Source: Pyxidicoccus caerfyrddinensis (GTDB lineage: Bacteria; Myxococcota; Myxococcia; Myxococcales; Myxococcaceae). From it: 58,504 nt of DNA. The notes below the pieces were generated by a model. That model saw only the letters and a list, made by a program, of their open reading frames with translations, was not told the origin of the DNA and did not search any database. The stretch lies in the NCBI RefSeq assembly GCF_010894405.1, contig NZ_JAAIYA010000027.1:1-58504 (forward strand), read 5' to 3'. Position numbers and translations under genes: made by a program. Shown here one piece after another: positions 1 to 6,545 of this stretch (positions are counted from its first letter, which is position 1; every line of letters starts with the position of its first letter).

Positions 1-92
1 CCCCTACCCCCTCCTGCCCCCCTTCCGGGGCGGCCGTCCCGTGGAAGGAATATTACTTCCACCATTCCCTTCTACCGGAGGGGGCTGACATG
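1..92. repeat. Copy 1 of the duplicated TetR promoter/operator region
   Basis: This stretch matches 26249-26341 almost base for base; the only difference I see is one C in the C-run after CTCCTG. In the other copy the left edge abuts the start codon of a leftward TetR gene, so a similar gene probably begins just left of this window; that is inference. The unit holds a GC-rich inverted repeat around GGGGCGGCCGTCCC, a 22-bp near-palindrome at 41-62, and a ribosome-binding-like GGAGGGGG before a rightward ATG at 90. Confidence 0.9.
41..62. promoter_or_regulatory. Candidate TetR operator, copy 1
   Basis: A 22-bp near-perfect palindrome with arms GTGGAAG and CTTCCAC around an AATATT centre; 20 of 22 positions are symmetric. 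Size and symmetry fit a TetR dimer site, and the identical site at 26290-26311 lies just upstream of a TetR gene. Binding is inferred. Confidence 0.55.
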
Positions 93-584
93 GCGGGTAG
101 GCAGGGGACGCTCCTCCCTGGAGGTAGGCCCTCGTGGGCGAACCCTACCTCTCCCGCTTCGCCGATTCGGCTGGGACCCCGGCTGCCGACGCCTGACCTG
201 CTTTCTCCCGCTTCGCCACGCTCACAGGGGATGAACCGTTCCGTGCTCCGCACGCATCGCGAGTGCGGTCCGCTGAGTCCTCGTGATTCAGGGCCGCGAG
301 GCCGACGAGGCCTCCTGACGCCTTGGAGCGAGCAACTCTTGTTCGAGCGCCTCCTGACGCTTTGGAGTGCGCGCGATGGCGGTGGGTTCTCCCGGCACGC
401 GCCGTGCCTGACTGATTCAGGCCGCTTGAAGTTCCTGTAATAGACCGAGCGCCCACGGGACGGTGTGACGCTTGCGCTTGGAGTCGCGGAGCGGGCGACA
501 TGCGGCCCCGGTGCCAGTTGGCTGGGTAACGCCCATGCTTTGCAGGACTCTTCCGCGCCCTGGATGAGTCCGCGCGGGCGAAGC
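93..584. other. Gene-poor region with degenerate short repeats
   Basis: No convincing gene is seen. A rightward frame runs from the ATG at 90 (preceded by GGAGGGGG) to 440, 116 residues, but its composition is low-complexity (Arg/Pro/Ser) and resembles no family I know. Two copies of CCTCCTGACGC(C/T)TTGGAG lie 39 bp apart (311-328 and 350-367, one mismatch), and TCTCCCGCTTCGCC also occurs twice. The region looks like decayed or rearranged sequence beside the duplicated promoter. Confidence 0.5.
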
Positions 585-1244
585 CTACAGCTCCAGGCCG
601 AAGAGGAAGATGGTGGAGGCGTCGTCCCCGCCCGGCTCGAAGACGTACGCCGCCACGGAGACGTTCCGGTACGCGAGCCCGAGATGGAAGCCGCGCTCGG
701 CCACGGGACGCGCGCCGGTGGAGCGGGTCCACTGGAGGTTGACGCCGGCGCGCGCCCACTCCACGGGCCACAGGGACAGCTCCGTCCACGTGTAGAAGAA
801 GTCCGCGTCCGAGCGCGCGAGGACGTACTCACTCTCCGACCAGAGCGCGAGCTTCCCGTACGAGAGCGCCAGCTCCAATCCGGGAGCAACGCCCTGTGTC
901 GCTCCCAGCACGCCGCCCAGCATGGGCGTGAGCTCCAGCCGGAGCCGCTCGCCGACGCCCAGGTTCCACCCCACGAAGGCTGAGCCGGTGTGCAGGTCCT
1001 CGTAGTTGTAGCGGACCTCCAGGTGGAGGACGCCGGCCTCCGCGCGCACGCTCCCGTAGAGGTAGTCCCACCCCTCGCGCGGGCGGAAGTAGAGGGTGTC
1101 GGCCCCCACGGACACCGGAGGAAGCTCCTCCTCTTCGGAGGCATCCGCCGCGGACGCGGGCAGCGCGGAGCACAGGCCCAGCGCCGCCGTGAACGCACGG
1201 ACGCGGTTGAAGCCCGGGGCCCGGGCTACCCCTCCCGGTGTCAC
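585..1244 (-). CDS. Small outer-membrane beta-barrel-like protein, unknown function
   Basis: 219 residues. The N-terminus has a hydrophobic stretch (AFTAALGLCSALPASAADA) that looks like a signal peptide with cleavage after ASA, about residues 16-35. The rest is alternating polar/aromatic segments typical of beta-strands (RLRLELTPMLGG, FFYTWTELSLW, GFHLGLAYRNVSVAAYVF), ending in LFGLEL, a barrel-like C-terminus. I chose the GTG at 1244 because it overlaps the upstream stop as GTGA, implying translational coupling. It is the last gene of the leftward pseudo-caspase operon. I do not recognise a named family; location in the outer membrane is inferred from the pattern. Confidence 0.7.
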   Translation of the reverse strand: MTPGGVARAPGFNRVRAFTAALGLCSALPASAADASEEEELPPVSVGADTLYFRPREGWDYLYGSVRAEAGVLHLEVRYNYEDLHTGSAFVGWNLGVGERLRLELTPMLGGVLGATQGVAPGLELALSYGKLALWSESEYVLARSDADFFYTWTELSLWPVEWARAGVNLQWTRSTGARPVAERGFHLGLAYRNVSVAAYVFEPGGDDASTIFLFGLEL

Positions 1245-1831
1245 TTCGAAGGACCACCCTCCGCCACCGTCACGCGCGGCGCGTGCACCTGCGTGGGTAC
1301 CGGAGCCGGTACGTCGGGCGACTGCAAGCTCTTGTCCGCCATGCGGAACAGCCGATTGAGCACCTGGTCCATCGTCGAGCCCAGGACGCGGTCCGCGGAG
1401 AAGCCCACCGCGATGGAGACGATGGCGTAGGCGTAATCCACGGCCCGAAGGTTTCCGAGCACGATGCGGATGGCGGGGGGCTGCGCCGCCGAGGTCTGCC
1501 CGGTGGCCGACTCGATGCTGAAGAGCAGCCCCGACCTGGCCAGCAGGTAGAAGAGGAACGCCGCGAAGGCGCCAATCGCCGGGCGGACGAAGAGGTAATA
1601 GAAGAACTGCCGCCATACGGGCCCCCGCGCGGCGAGCACCGGCGGGTCGGAAGTCATGTTCGCGACGATGGCCCCCCCGGCACCGAGCAGGACGAGCGAC
1701 ACCAGCGGCAGGGGCAACCGGAGCACCGCCGGGGTGAGCGCGCCCTGGGGCGGGGGCAGCCAGACGTCGAGGTTGAAGAAGAAGGCCGCTACGAAGAGCA
1801 GCACCAGCAGCGCGCCGCTCAGGCTGCGCAC
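1241..1831 (-). CDS. Small integral membrane protein, unknown function
   Basis: About 196 residues from a GTG at 1831. Three or four hydrophobic segments are visible (GALLVLLFVAAFFF, PLVSLVLLGAGGAIV, FFYYLFVRPAIGAFAAFLFYLL), then a soluble tail ending RVTVAEGGPSK. No family recognised. The start is uncertain: an ATG at about 1860 overlaps the (restored) stop of the preceding gene as AATGA but is out of frame; one extra G in the nearby run ACGGGGCG would join it to this frame and give MNGGVAFALLVRSL. So a one-base frameshift at the 5' end, real or a sequence error, is possible. The mobile element begins about 40 bp upstream and separates this gene from its likely promoter. Confidence 0.65.
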   Translation of the reverse strand: MRSLSGALLVLLFVAAFFFNLDVWLPPPQGALTPAVLRLPLPLVSLVLLGAGGAIVANMTSDPPVLAARGPVWRQFFYYLFVRPAIGAFAAFLFYLLARSGLLFSIESATGQTSAAQPPAIRIVLGNLRAVDYAYAIVSIAVGFSADRVLGSTMDQVLNRLFRMADKSLQSPDVPAPVPTQVHAPRVTVAEGGPSK

Positions 1832-1871
1832 CAGCAGGGCGAAGGCAACGCCCCGTTCATTCTGCCGCAGG

Positions 1872-1878
1872 CATTGCG
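1872..1878. repeat. Left attachment-site core (CATTGCG)
   Basis: Seven bases identical to 4446-4452. Flanking bases differ on both sides (G...G here, C...A on the right). Identified because joining the outer flanks at this core restores the interrupted host gene's stop codon. Confidence 0.65.
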
Positions 1879-2340
1879 GAAGTTGCCCAGGTCCACTACC
1901 GATGGCACCCACTGGTTGGCCAGCAGGTTCCCGTCCTGTACCGCGAACATCGCAAAGGGGAGCACGTTGCCATTTGCGAGCTACCCGATGGCTCGCGCGC
2001 GGTCGTCCCGGCATGGATGCTGGAGCGGGCGACCTGTGCGCCCCTGACGCTCGGCATTCCGCAGTGTTCTCTCGAGGCGCTGCGCGATTTACGCCGGTTG
2101 CTCGACGCGCTGGCGTCCGAGCACGCGTCGGCATCCACCACAGGCTTGGTGGTGGAGGGCGCGCATGGCCAACCACCAGGCAAGGAAGCCGCAGCAACTA
2201 TCGCTACCGTTCGCAAGGGAGGCGAGTCCCCGATTCACCGAAGCGCAGCACCAGCAGGTGGTGTTGCTGCTCGCGCAACTCCTGCTGAGCGCCGTGCCTC
2301 CGGCAAGCGGCGGCGGCGCCGCAGCGGAGGCCGGCGATGA
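1873..2340 (+). CDS. Recombinase-companion protein, start codon missing
   Basis: The frame reads IAEVAQVHYRWHPLVGQ... then ELPDGSRAVVPAWMLE, and then SLEALRDLRRLLDAL. A WHPLxGQ start, an LPDGS...VPAWM core and a leucine-rich helix are features I recall from small unnamed proteins encoded before serine recombinases. No ATG, GTG or TTG lies in frame between the element's left end and the WHPL motif, so as it stands the gene lacks a start. Read across joined element ends, the ATG at 4429 (after AAGAGG) is in frame and gives MHNEAPIAEVAQVHYRWHPLVGQ. The reading frame runs to 2340 and overlaps the next gene fully; the true C-terminus may be shorter. Function unknown; perhaps an accessory or directionality factor. 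Confidence 0.55.
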   Translation: MAEVAQVHYRWHPLVGQQVPVLYREHRKGEHVAICELPDGSRAVVPAWMLERATCAPLTLGIPQCSLEALRDLRRLLDALASEHASASTTGLVVEGAHGQPPGKEAAATIATVRKGGESPIHRSAAPAGGVAARATPAERRASGKRRRRRSGGRR

Positions 2341-2350
2341 ACCGCGCTGA
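2165..2350 (+). CDS. Small recombinase-associated protein (61 aa)
   Basis: 61 residues beginning MANHQARKPQQLSLPF, followed by ASPRFTEAQHQQVVLLLAQLL. A basic N-terminus, an LSLPF motif and a Q/L-rich helix resemble the second small protein often found directly before serine recombinases of this type (recollection, not a search). It overlaps the recombinase start by 14 bases, so it is likely translated in coupling with it. It also lies inside the companion gene's frame, which is unusual. Role unknown; possibly a partner of the recombinase. Confidence 0.55.
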   Translation: MANHQARKPQQLSLPFAREASPRFTEAQHQQVVLLLAQLLLSAVPPASGGGAAAEAGDEPR

Positions 2351-4439
2351 GCTGCCAGAATCGGTCCTGCAGCGGCGCGCCATCGTCTACGTCCGCCAAT
2401 CCACCGTCGCACAGGTCCAGGACAACATGGAGAGCCAGCGCCGCCAGTATGCGCTCGCGGACTTGGCTCGCGACTACGGCTTCCGCGACGTCGTCACGAT
2501 TGATGACGACCTTGGCCGCTCGGCCAGCGGCCTTACCGCCCGTCCGGGCTTCGAGGCGCTGGTAGCCCAGCTGTGCCAGGGCCGCGTCGGAGCTGTCTTC
2601 TGCCTGGAGGCCTCCCGTCTGGCTCGCAACGGCCGCGAATGGCATCACCTCCTCGAGTTGTGTGGTCTCGTGGATGCGCGCGTTGTCGACGGCGATGGTG
2701 TGTACGACCCGAGTGTGCCGAACGACCGACTGCTTCTCGGATTGAAAGGGACTATCAGCGAATTCGAGCTGACCCTGATGCGTCGCCGCCTCGTCGAAGG
2801 AGCGCAGGCCAAGGCACGGCGCGGAGAACTCCATATTCCCGTGCCGGTCGGTTACCTGTGGTCCCATGACACAGCCTTGGAGATGGACCCGGACCGTCGC
2901 GTGCAGGAAGCCATCCGTACAGTCTTCCGACTCTTCGGGCGCCTGGAAAGTGCGCGGCAGGTGCATCTGCACATGTGCCGCGAGCGCAACCTCTTCCCAC
3001 GGCCGAGCGACGGCAAGCGGTTGGGCGCGCCACGGTGCTGGACGCCGCCGACCTACCGCAACATCATCAGCGTGCTAGAGAATCCGTTCTACGCGGGCGT
3101 TTATGCGTATGGGAAGTCGGCCCAGCACACCCAGCTCGTCGAGGGGCGTCTGGCGAAGAGCTACGGGCATCCCCGTCCCATGCAGCAATGGACGGTGCTG
3201 CTGCGAGACCACCATGCAGGCTACGTCAGCTGGGAAGAATTCGAGCACAACCAAGACCTCCTCCGGCGAAACGCGCACCGCCGCCCCGCTGGCAGCGCGA
3301 AGGCGGCAAGAGGCGGAAAGGCGCTGCTCTCGGGCCTACTGCGCTGCCGCCGCTGTGGACGCATGCTCTTCGTGGCGTACACCGGGCGTCTGCCGCGCCG
3401 GGCGCGCTACCTCTGTCACCAAGGCCACGAGGCCCACGGCACCGCGCCCTGCATCTCCTTCGGTGCCTCTCGGCCAGATGACCTCATTACGGCCGAGGTG
3501 CTGCGGGCCGTCTCTCCCGTCGCCGTGGAGGCAGCGATAGCCGCAATGGACCTCGCCCAGCAGCAACAAGCCGAGCGGCGTCGCGCGCTCGAGCTTGAGA
3601 GGGAGCAGGCACACTATGAGGTGCGCCTCGCGCAGCGTCGCTACGAGGCCGTCGACCCGGACAACCGACTCGTTGCCGCGGAACTGGAAGCGCGGTGGAA
3701 TGCGGCGCTCACCCAGCTGCGTGCATGTGAGCAGCGCATCAGCGAGGGGGAGCCCACGCCTGCCGCCGTCCCTGACCGCGAAGTGCTGTTGCGATTGGCG
3801 GGCGACCTGCGCGTGGCATGGGACGCCCCGGGGACGGATTCCGCCCTGAAGCAGCGCCTGGTGCGCACCCTGATTGAGGAGATAGTCGTCGACGTCGACG
3901 ATACCCGCCGTGAGCTGGTGCTCCTCATCCACTGGCGGGGCGGGCAACATTCGGAGGTGCGGGGACGCAAGCCCGCCACGGGAGAGCACCGCAGGCGCGC
4001 CTCCGCCGACGCGGATGCGCTGATTCGTGCGATGGCTGGCGAGCAGTCTGACGCGGCCATCGCGGTGCGTCTCAACCAGGAGGGCCACCGAACTGGTCAG
4101 GGCCTTGAGTGGACCGAGTGTCGCGTCGCCGCGTACCGGCGGACGGCCCGGATTCCAGCCTACGCCCCCGCTCGTGATGACAGCGATTGGCTCACGATGC
4201 GTGATGCGGCTGCAGCCCTCGGCGTGCCGGACCAGGTGATTCGCAAACTCATCCAGTGTGGATTGCTGCCCGCCAAGCAGGTGATGCCGGATGCGCCGTG
4301 GCAGATTCGAGTGGAGGACCTGCGAACCCCGCACGTGCTTGAGGCAGTCCAGAAGCGTCGTACGAGCCCGCGGGGCGCCCGCAAGCCTCGCCGCCGCGCG
4401 AAGAGGCCGACAACAACCCGAAGAGGTAATGCACAATGA
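2337..4439 (+). CDS. Large serine recombinase
   Basis: 700 residues. Resolvase catalytic domain in residues 10-150: YVRQS with nucleophile Ser22, then DDDLGRSASG, and EASRLARN with conserved Arg. A recombinase domain follows (GYLW, NPFYAGVYAYG), then a zinc ribbon with CRRCG and later Cys residues (about 330-370), a coiled-coil region rich in Glu/Arg (390-460), and a C-terminal helix-turn-helix-like segment (MRDAAAALGVPDQVIRKLI). This is the order of large serine recombinases that integrate or excise by double-strand exchange. The ATG at 2337 follows GGAGG with six-base spacing. Its 3' end (TGA 4437-4439) contains an ATG at 4429 that would start the companion gene when the element's ends are joined. 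It should be able to move the element by itself. Confidence 0.92.
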   Translation: MNRAELPESVLQRRAIVYVRQSTVAQVQDNMESQRRQYALADLARDYGFRDVVTIDDDLGRSASGLTARPGFEALVAQLCQGRVGAVFCLEASRLARNGREWHHLLELCGLVDARVVDGDGVYDPSVPNDRLLLGLKGTISEFELTLMRRRLVEGAQAKARRGELHIPVPVGYLWSHDTALEMDPDRRVQEAIRTVFRLFGRLESARQVHLHMCRERNLFPRPSDGKRLGAPRCWTPPTYRNIISVLENPFYAGVYAYGKSAQHTQLVEGRLAKSYGHPRPMQQWTVLLRDHHAGYVSWEEFEHNQDLLRRNAHRRPAGSAKAARGGKALLSGLLRCRRCGRMLFVAYTGRLPRRARYLCHQGHEAHGTAPCISFGASRPDDLITAEVLRAVSPVAVEAAIAAMDLAQQQQAERRRALELEREQAHYEVRLAQRRYEAVDPDNRLVAAELEARWNAALTQLRACEQRISEGEPTPAAVPDREVLLRLAGDLRVAWDAPGTDSALKQRLVRTLIEEIVVDVDDTRRELVLLIHWRGGQHSEVRGRKPATGEHRRRASADADALIRAMAGEQSDAAIAVRLNQEGHRTGQGLEWTECRVAAYRRTARIPAYAPARDDSDWLTMRDAAAALGVPDQVIRKLIQCGLLPAKQVMPDAPWQIRVEDLRTPHVLEAVQKRRTSPRGARKPRRRAKRPTTTRRGNAQ

Positions 4440-4445
4440 AGCCCC

Positions 4446-4452
4446 CATTGCG
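4446..4452. repeat. Right attachment-site core (CATTGCG)
   Basis: Matches 1872-1878. It lies seven bases past the recombinase stop codon. On the minus strand it encodes part of RQLAM of the interrupted host gene. Confidence 0.65.
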
Positions 4453-5027
4453 AGCTGCCGGAAGTGCTGCTCGGACTGCTCGTTCACCAGGCGCAACGCA
4501 CCGCGCAGCACGTTCCGGGCGAACACCAGGCTCCGGTCGCCATCGGGGCCCGCTGCCCCGGGCCGGCTGGAGGACTCCAGCACCTGCTTCACCGCCAACG
4601 GGAGGGGGCCGGAGCTGCCGTCGGGCCCCAGCCAGGTCTGGCGGGAGATGGGCTCCTGGATGTTGCGGCGGAACTGCTCCTCCACCTCCAGCGCCTGCGG
4701 GGCCAGCATGCCTGGCGGCATGAGCATCAGGAGGTCCGCGGACACGCCGTGCACGAGCCCCCAGAACTGCGGGTCATCCCTCCGCAGTCGCGGGCGCTTG
4801 CGGGGACCCGCGATGCACGACTTCGCCAACCCGAGCCGGTAGAGGAGTTGCTCGAGCATCCGCTGTTCCTCTGGCGAGCCCTGCACTTGAAGGAAGCGCA
4901 GCGTGGACTCCATGGCCTGCAGCTTCGCCCAGAGCACGCCCCGGGACGGGAACCACCTGCCGGCTCCGCTCGACTCCGGCGCGCTCACGAACCGCTCGTC
5001 CGGATGCGGCGCGGCGCTGGTCGTCAT
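4446..5027 (-). pseudogene. Helical protein gene interrupted at its last codons by the recombinase element
   Basis: Starts at the ATG at 5027, preceded by AGGAGGAATCCCG. It begins MTTSAAPHPDERF and is mostly helical and soluble (LWAKLQAMESTLRFLQVQ, EEQRMLEQLLYRLGLAKS, SADLLMLMPPGMLAPQALEV). The genuine part ends with EQHFRQLAM at the element edge; after that the frame runs antisense into the recombinase for hundreds of codons. On reconstruction the gene ends AMPAAE-stop at 1857, giving about 198 residues, so only four native residues are lost. The interrupted allele may make a product with a long foreign tail. No family recognised. It sits between the one-TM protein and the membrane protein of the pseudo-caspase operon. 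Confidence 0.7.
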
Positions 5028-5094
5028 CGGGATTCCTCCTCTGGGGTCAAGGTGCCCATGCGGCTCCAGGCGCGACAGGGGCCAGGCCCCCTCC

Positions 5095-5586
5095 TCAATC
5101 GGACGGGCGAAGGGGCGGCAGCAGCCGCTCCAGCTCCTGCCGGGCCTCGTCGAGCTCCGCCTCCTCCCCTCCTCCACGCATGGAGCCGCCCTTCGAGATG
5201 ATGACGTAGCCGGCAGTCAACGCTCGCTGGTACTTCAAGGCGGCGGCTCCCGTCTCGTCATCCAACAGGCCGAAGTCCTTCGTGAGCTGCGCCCACAACG
5301 CGGCCCTCGCCGTCTCGAGCTGTCCGAGCAGCTCACGGGACCGCTCCGAGTCGATGCCGCCTCCCTCGACCTCCAGGCAGGCCACCAGAAAGTCGCAGGC
5401 TCCCAGGCACGAGCGAACCCGGAGAAACGCCGCCACCCTTGCCTTGCCCAGCTCCAGGGTGACCGCCTGGTTCCTCCGGTAGCGCTCGAGCGCCCTGCTC
5501 GCGAAGTAGGCAAAGACGCCGGCCACCAGGGCGAGCAGCCCCTTGTCGAGGAACATCAGGATGAGCTTTTCCCAGAAGGGCTCCAT
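5095..5586 (-). CDS. Single-pass membrane protein with helical cytoplasmic part
   Basis: 163 residues from the ATG at 5586. Residues about 8-26 (LILMFLDKGLLALVAGVFAYFA) form one membrane segment, followed by a basic stretch (SRALERYRRNQ), which predicts a cytoplasmic C-terminal part. The remainder is helical with paired Cys (RSCLGACDFLVACLEV) and an acidic coiled-coil-like end (EEAELDEARQELERLLPPL). I recognise no family. It lies 29 bp downstream of the caspase-fold gene, so the two are very likely co-transcribed; a membrane anchor or partner for that protein is a reasonable guess but is not shown. Confidence 0.7.
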   Translation of the reverse strand: MEPFWEKLILMFLDKGLLALVAGVFAYFASRALERYRRNQAVTLELGKARVAAFLRVRSCLGACDFLVACLEVEGGGIDSERSRELLGQLETARAALWAQLTKDFGLLDDETGAAALKYQRALTAGYVIISKGGSMRGGGEEAELDEARQELERLLPPLRPSD

Positions 5587-5615
5587 CAGCGGCCGTCCGT
5601 CACGGCACTCCCGCA

Positions 5616-6467
5616 TCACACGGTGAAGGGCCTCTGGTGCTCGAACTCCGGAGCCCTGGCGCCCAGCACCTCGTACGCGGGAGACTGCGTGGGGGGCATC
5701 CTCTTCACCATGCGCAGCGAGAGCGTCCGGTAGTTCCCCTTGAACCGCCCGTCCTGCCACACCTCCAGGAGCCGGGTGATGAAGGCACTGTGCTGCTCGC
5801 CATCCTCGGCGACCTGTGCGTCCCGACAGCTCGACAGGTGAATCACCTTCGCGTGGATGTCCGCGTCCGGCTCCCGGGGAAGCTGCGAGAGCAGCGCCAT
5901 GTAGTCGGCACGATGCTGTGAGAAGGTACGCTGGACGACCGGCATGGGCAGGAGTCGGAAGACCGGCATCCGACGCGGCGGCGGTCGCGGTGCCGCCTCC
6001 TTCTCCAGCTCCATCGTGGAGCGAAGGAGCTCGTAGGGAATCCGCGCGACGGTTCCCGTGTGACACGTGTCCGTGAGGAGGAACACCCGGACGTCCTCGC
6101 GGAGGAGCGCGAGCTTCGCGTAGACGGCCTGGACGGGAAGCATGCCGTCATGGAGGCACCACGTCTCGACGAGTCCGCTCGCCCGCGTACCAGTCACGTC
6201 GGGGAGCTGACCTCCAAAGCCCGAGTAGCTCATGAAGAGGAGGTCGCCGCCCTGGAGGGAATCCGCGGCGGCCTGCAGCGCGGTGAGCACCTGGAAGCGG
6301 CTTGCGTCGCTTCCCACCAGACAGGTGGTCTCGAGCCCCTCGGCCCGGACGATGTCCGCCAACGTCGTGGCATCAGCCTCGGCCGCGCGCAGGGTAGGAA
6401 TGGCGCCGGCGTAGTGCTCCTGGCTCAAGGTATTCAAGCCGATGGTCAGTGCGACTCCCCTGGGCAT
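5616..6467 (-). CDS. Caspase-fold (peptidase C14-like) protein lacking the catalytic His
   Basis: 283 residues. The N-terminus MPRGVALTIGLN and the spacing of motifs match the bacterial caspase/orthocaspase p20 fold. The usual histidine motif (YSGHGGQ) reads YSGFGGQ, with Phe84 (codon TTT) where the catalytic His belongs. The cysteine motif is intact: LLTDTCHTGT with Cys135. A second acidic/hydrophobic half (IHLSSCRDAQVAEDGEQHSAFITRLLE) fits the p10-like part. With Cys but no His, standard Cys-His dyad proteolysis should be impaired, so a binding or regulatory role, or an altered catalytic arrangement, is possible. It is the first gene of a leftward operon with membrane and envelope proteins. 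Confidence 0.82.
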   Translation of the reverse strand: MPRGVALTIGLNTLSQEHYAGAIPTLRAAEADATTLADIVRAEGLETTCLVGSDASRFQVLTALQAAADSLQGGDLLFMSYSGFGGQLPDVTGTRASGLVETWCLHDGMLPVQAVYAKLALLREDVRVFLLTDTCHTGTVARIPYELLRSTMELEKEAAPRPPPRRMPVFRLLPMPVVQRTFSQHRADYMALLSQLPREPDADIHAKVIHLSSCRDAQVAEDGEQHSAFITRLLEVWQDGRFKGNYRTLSLRMVKRMPPTQSPAYEVLGARAPEFEHQRPFTV

Positions 6468-6545
6468 GCAGCGCCTCCTCTCGTGTCCTGGCCCGCGTCC
6501 AGGAGCAGGGTTGTGCGGGGAGCGCCGGGGGTTCGGCCCCGGAGC

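Larger units (their letters stand above)
1872..4452. mobile_element. Serine-recombinase element, about 2.57 kb, inserted in an operon
   Basis: The element is bounded by CATTGCG at 1872-1878 and 4446-4452. It carries three overlapping rightward genes: a companion protein (5'-incomplete), a 61-residue protein and a large serine recombinase. It lies antisense inside the 3' end of the leftward gene starting at 5027. Removing one repeat plus the element makes that gene read ...HFRQLAMPAAE-stop, with the next gene just beyond, so the empty site can be reconstructed. There are no terminal inverted repeats, as expected for serine-recombinase integration. Exact crossover bases within the 7-bp identity are not determinable. 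Confidence 0.8.

Noticed and set aside
1896..1975. Minus-strand reading ...LANGNVLPFAMFAVQDGN... as the lost C-terminus of the interrupted gene, with TTGCGAGCT (1974 and 4448) as attachment core
   Set aside because: It keeps an open frame and looks protein-like, but the opposite strand there encodes WHPLVGQ...ELPDGS...VPAWM of the recombinase companion, which is the better match; the CATTGCG core gives a natural stop instead.
585..6467. Calling the pseudo-caspase operon a known antiviral system
   Set aside because: No recognisable sensor, nuclease or other defence domain is seen in its partners; only the caspase fold is shared.
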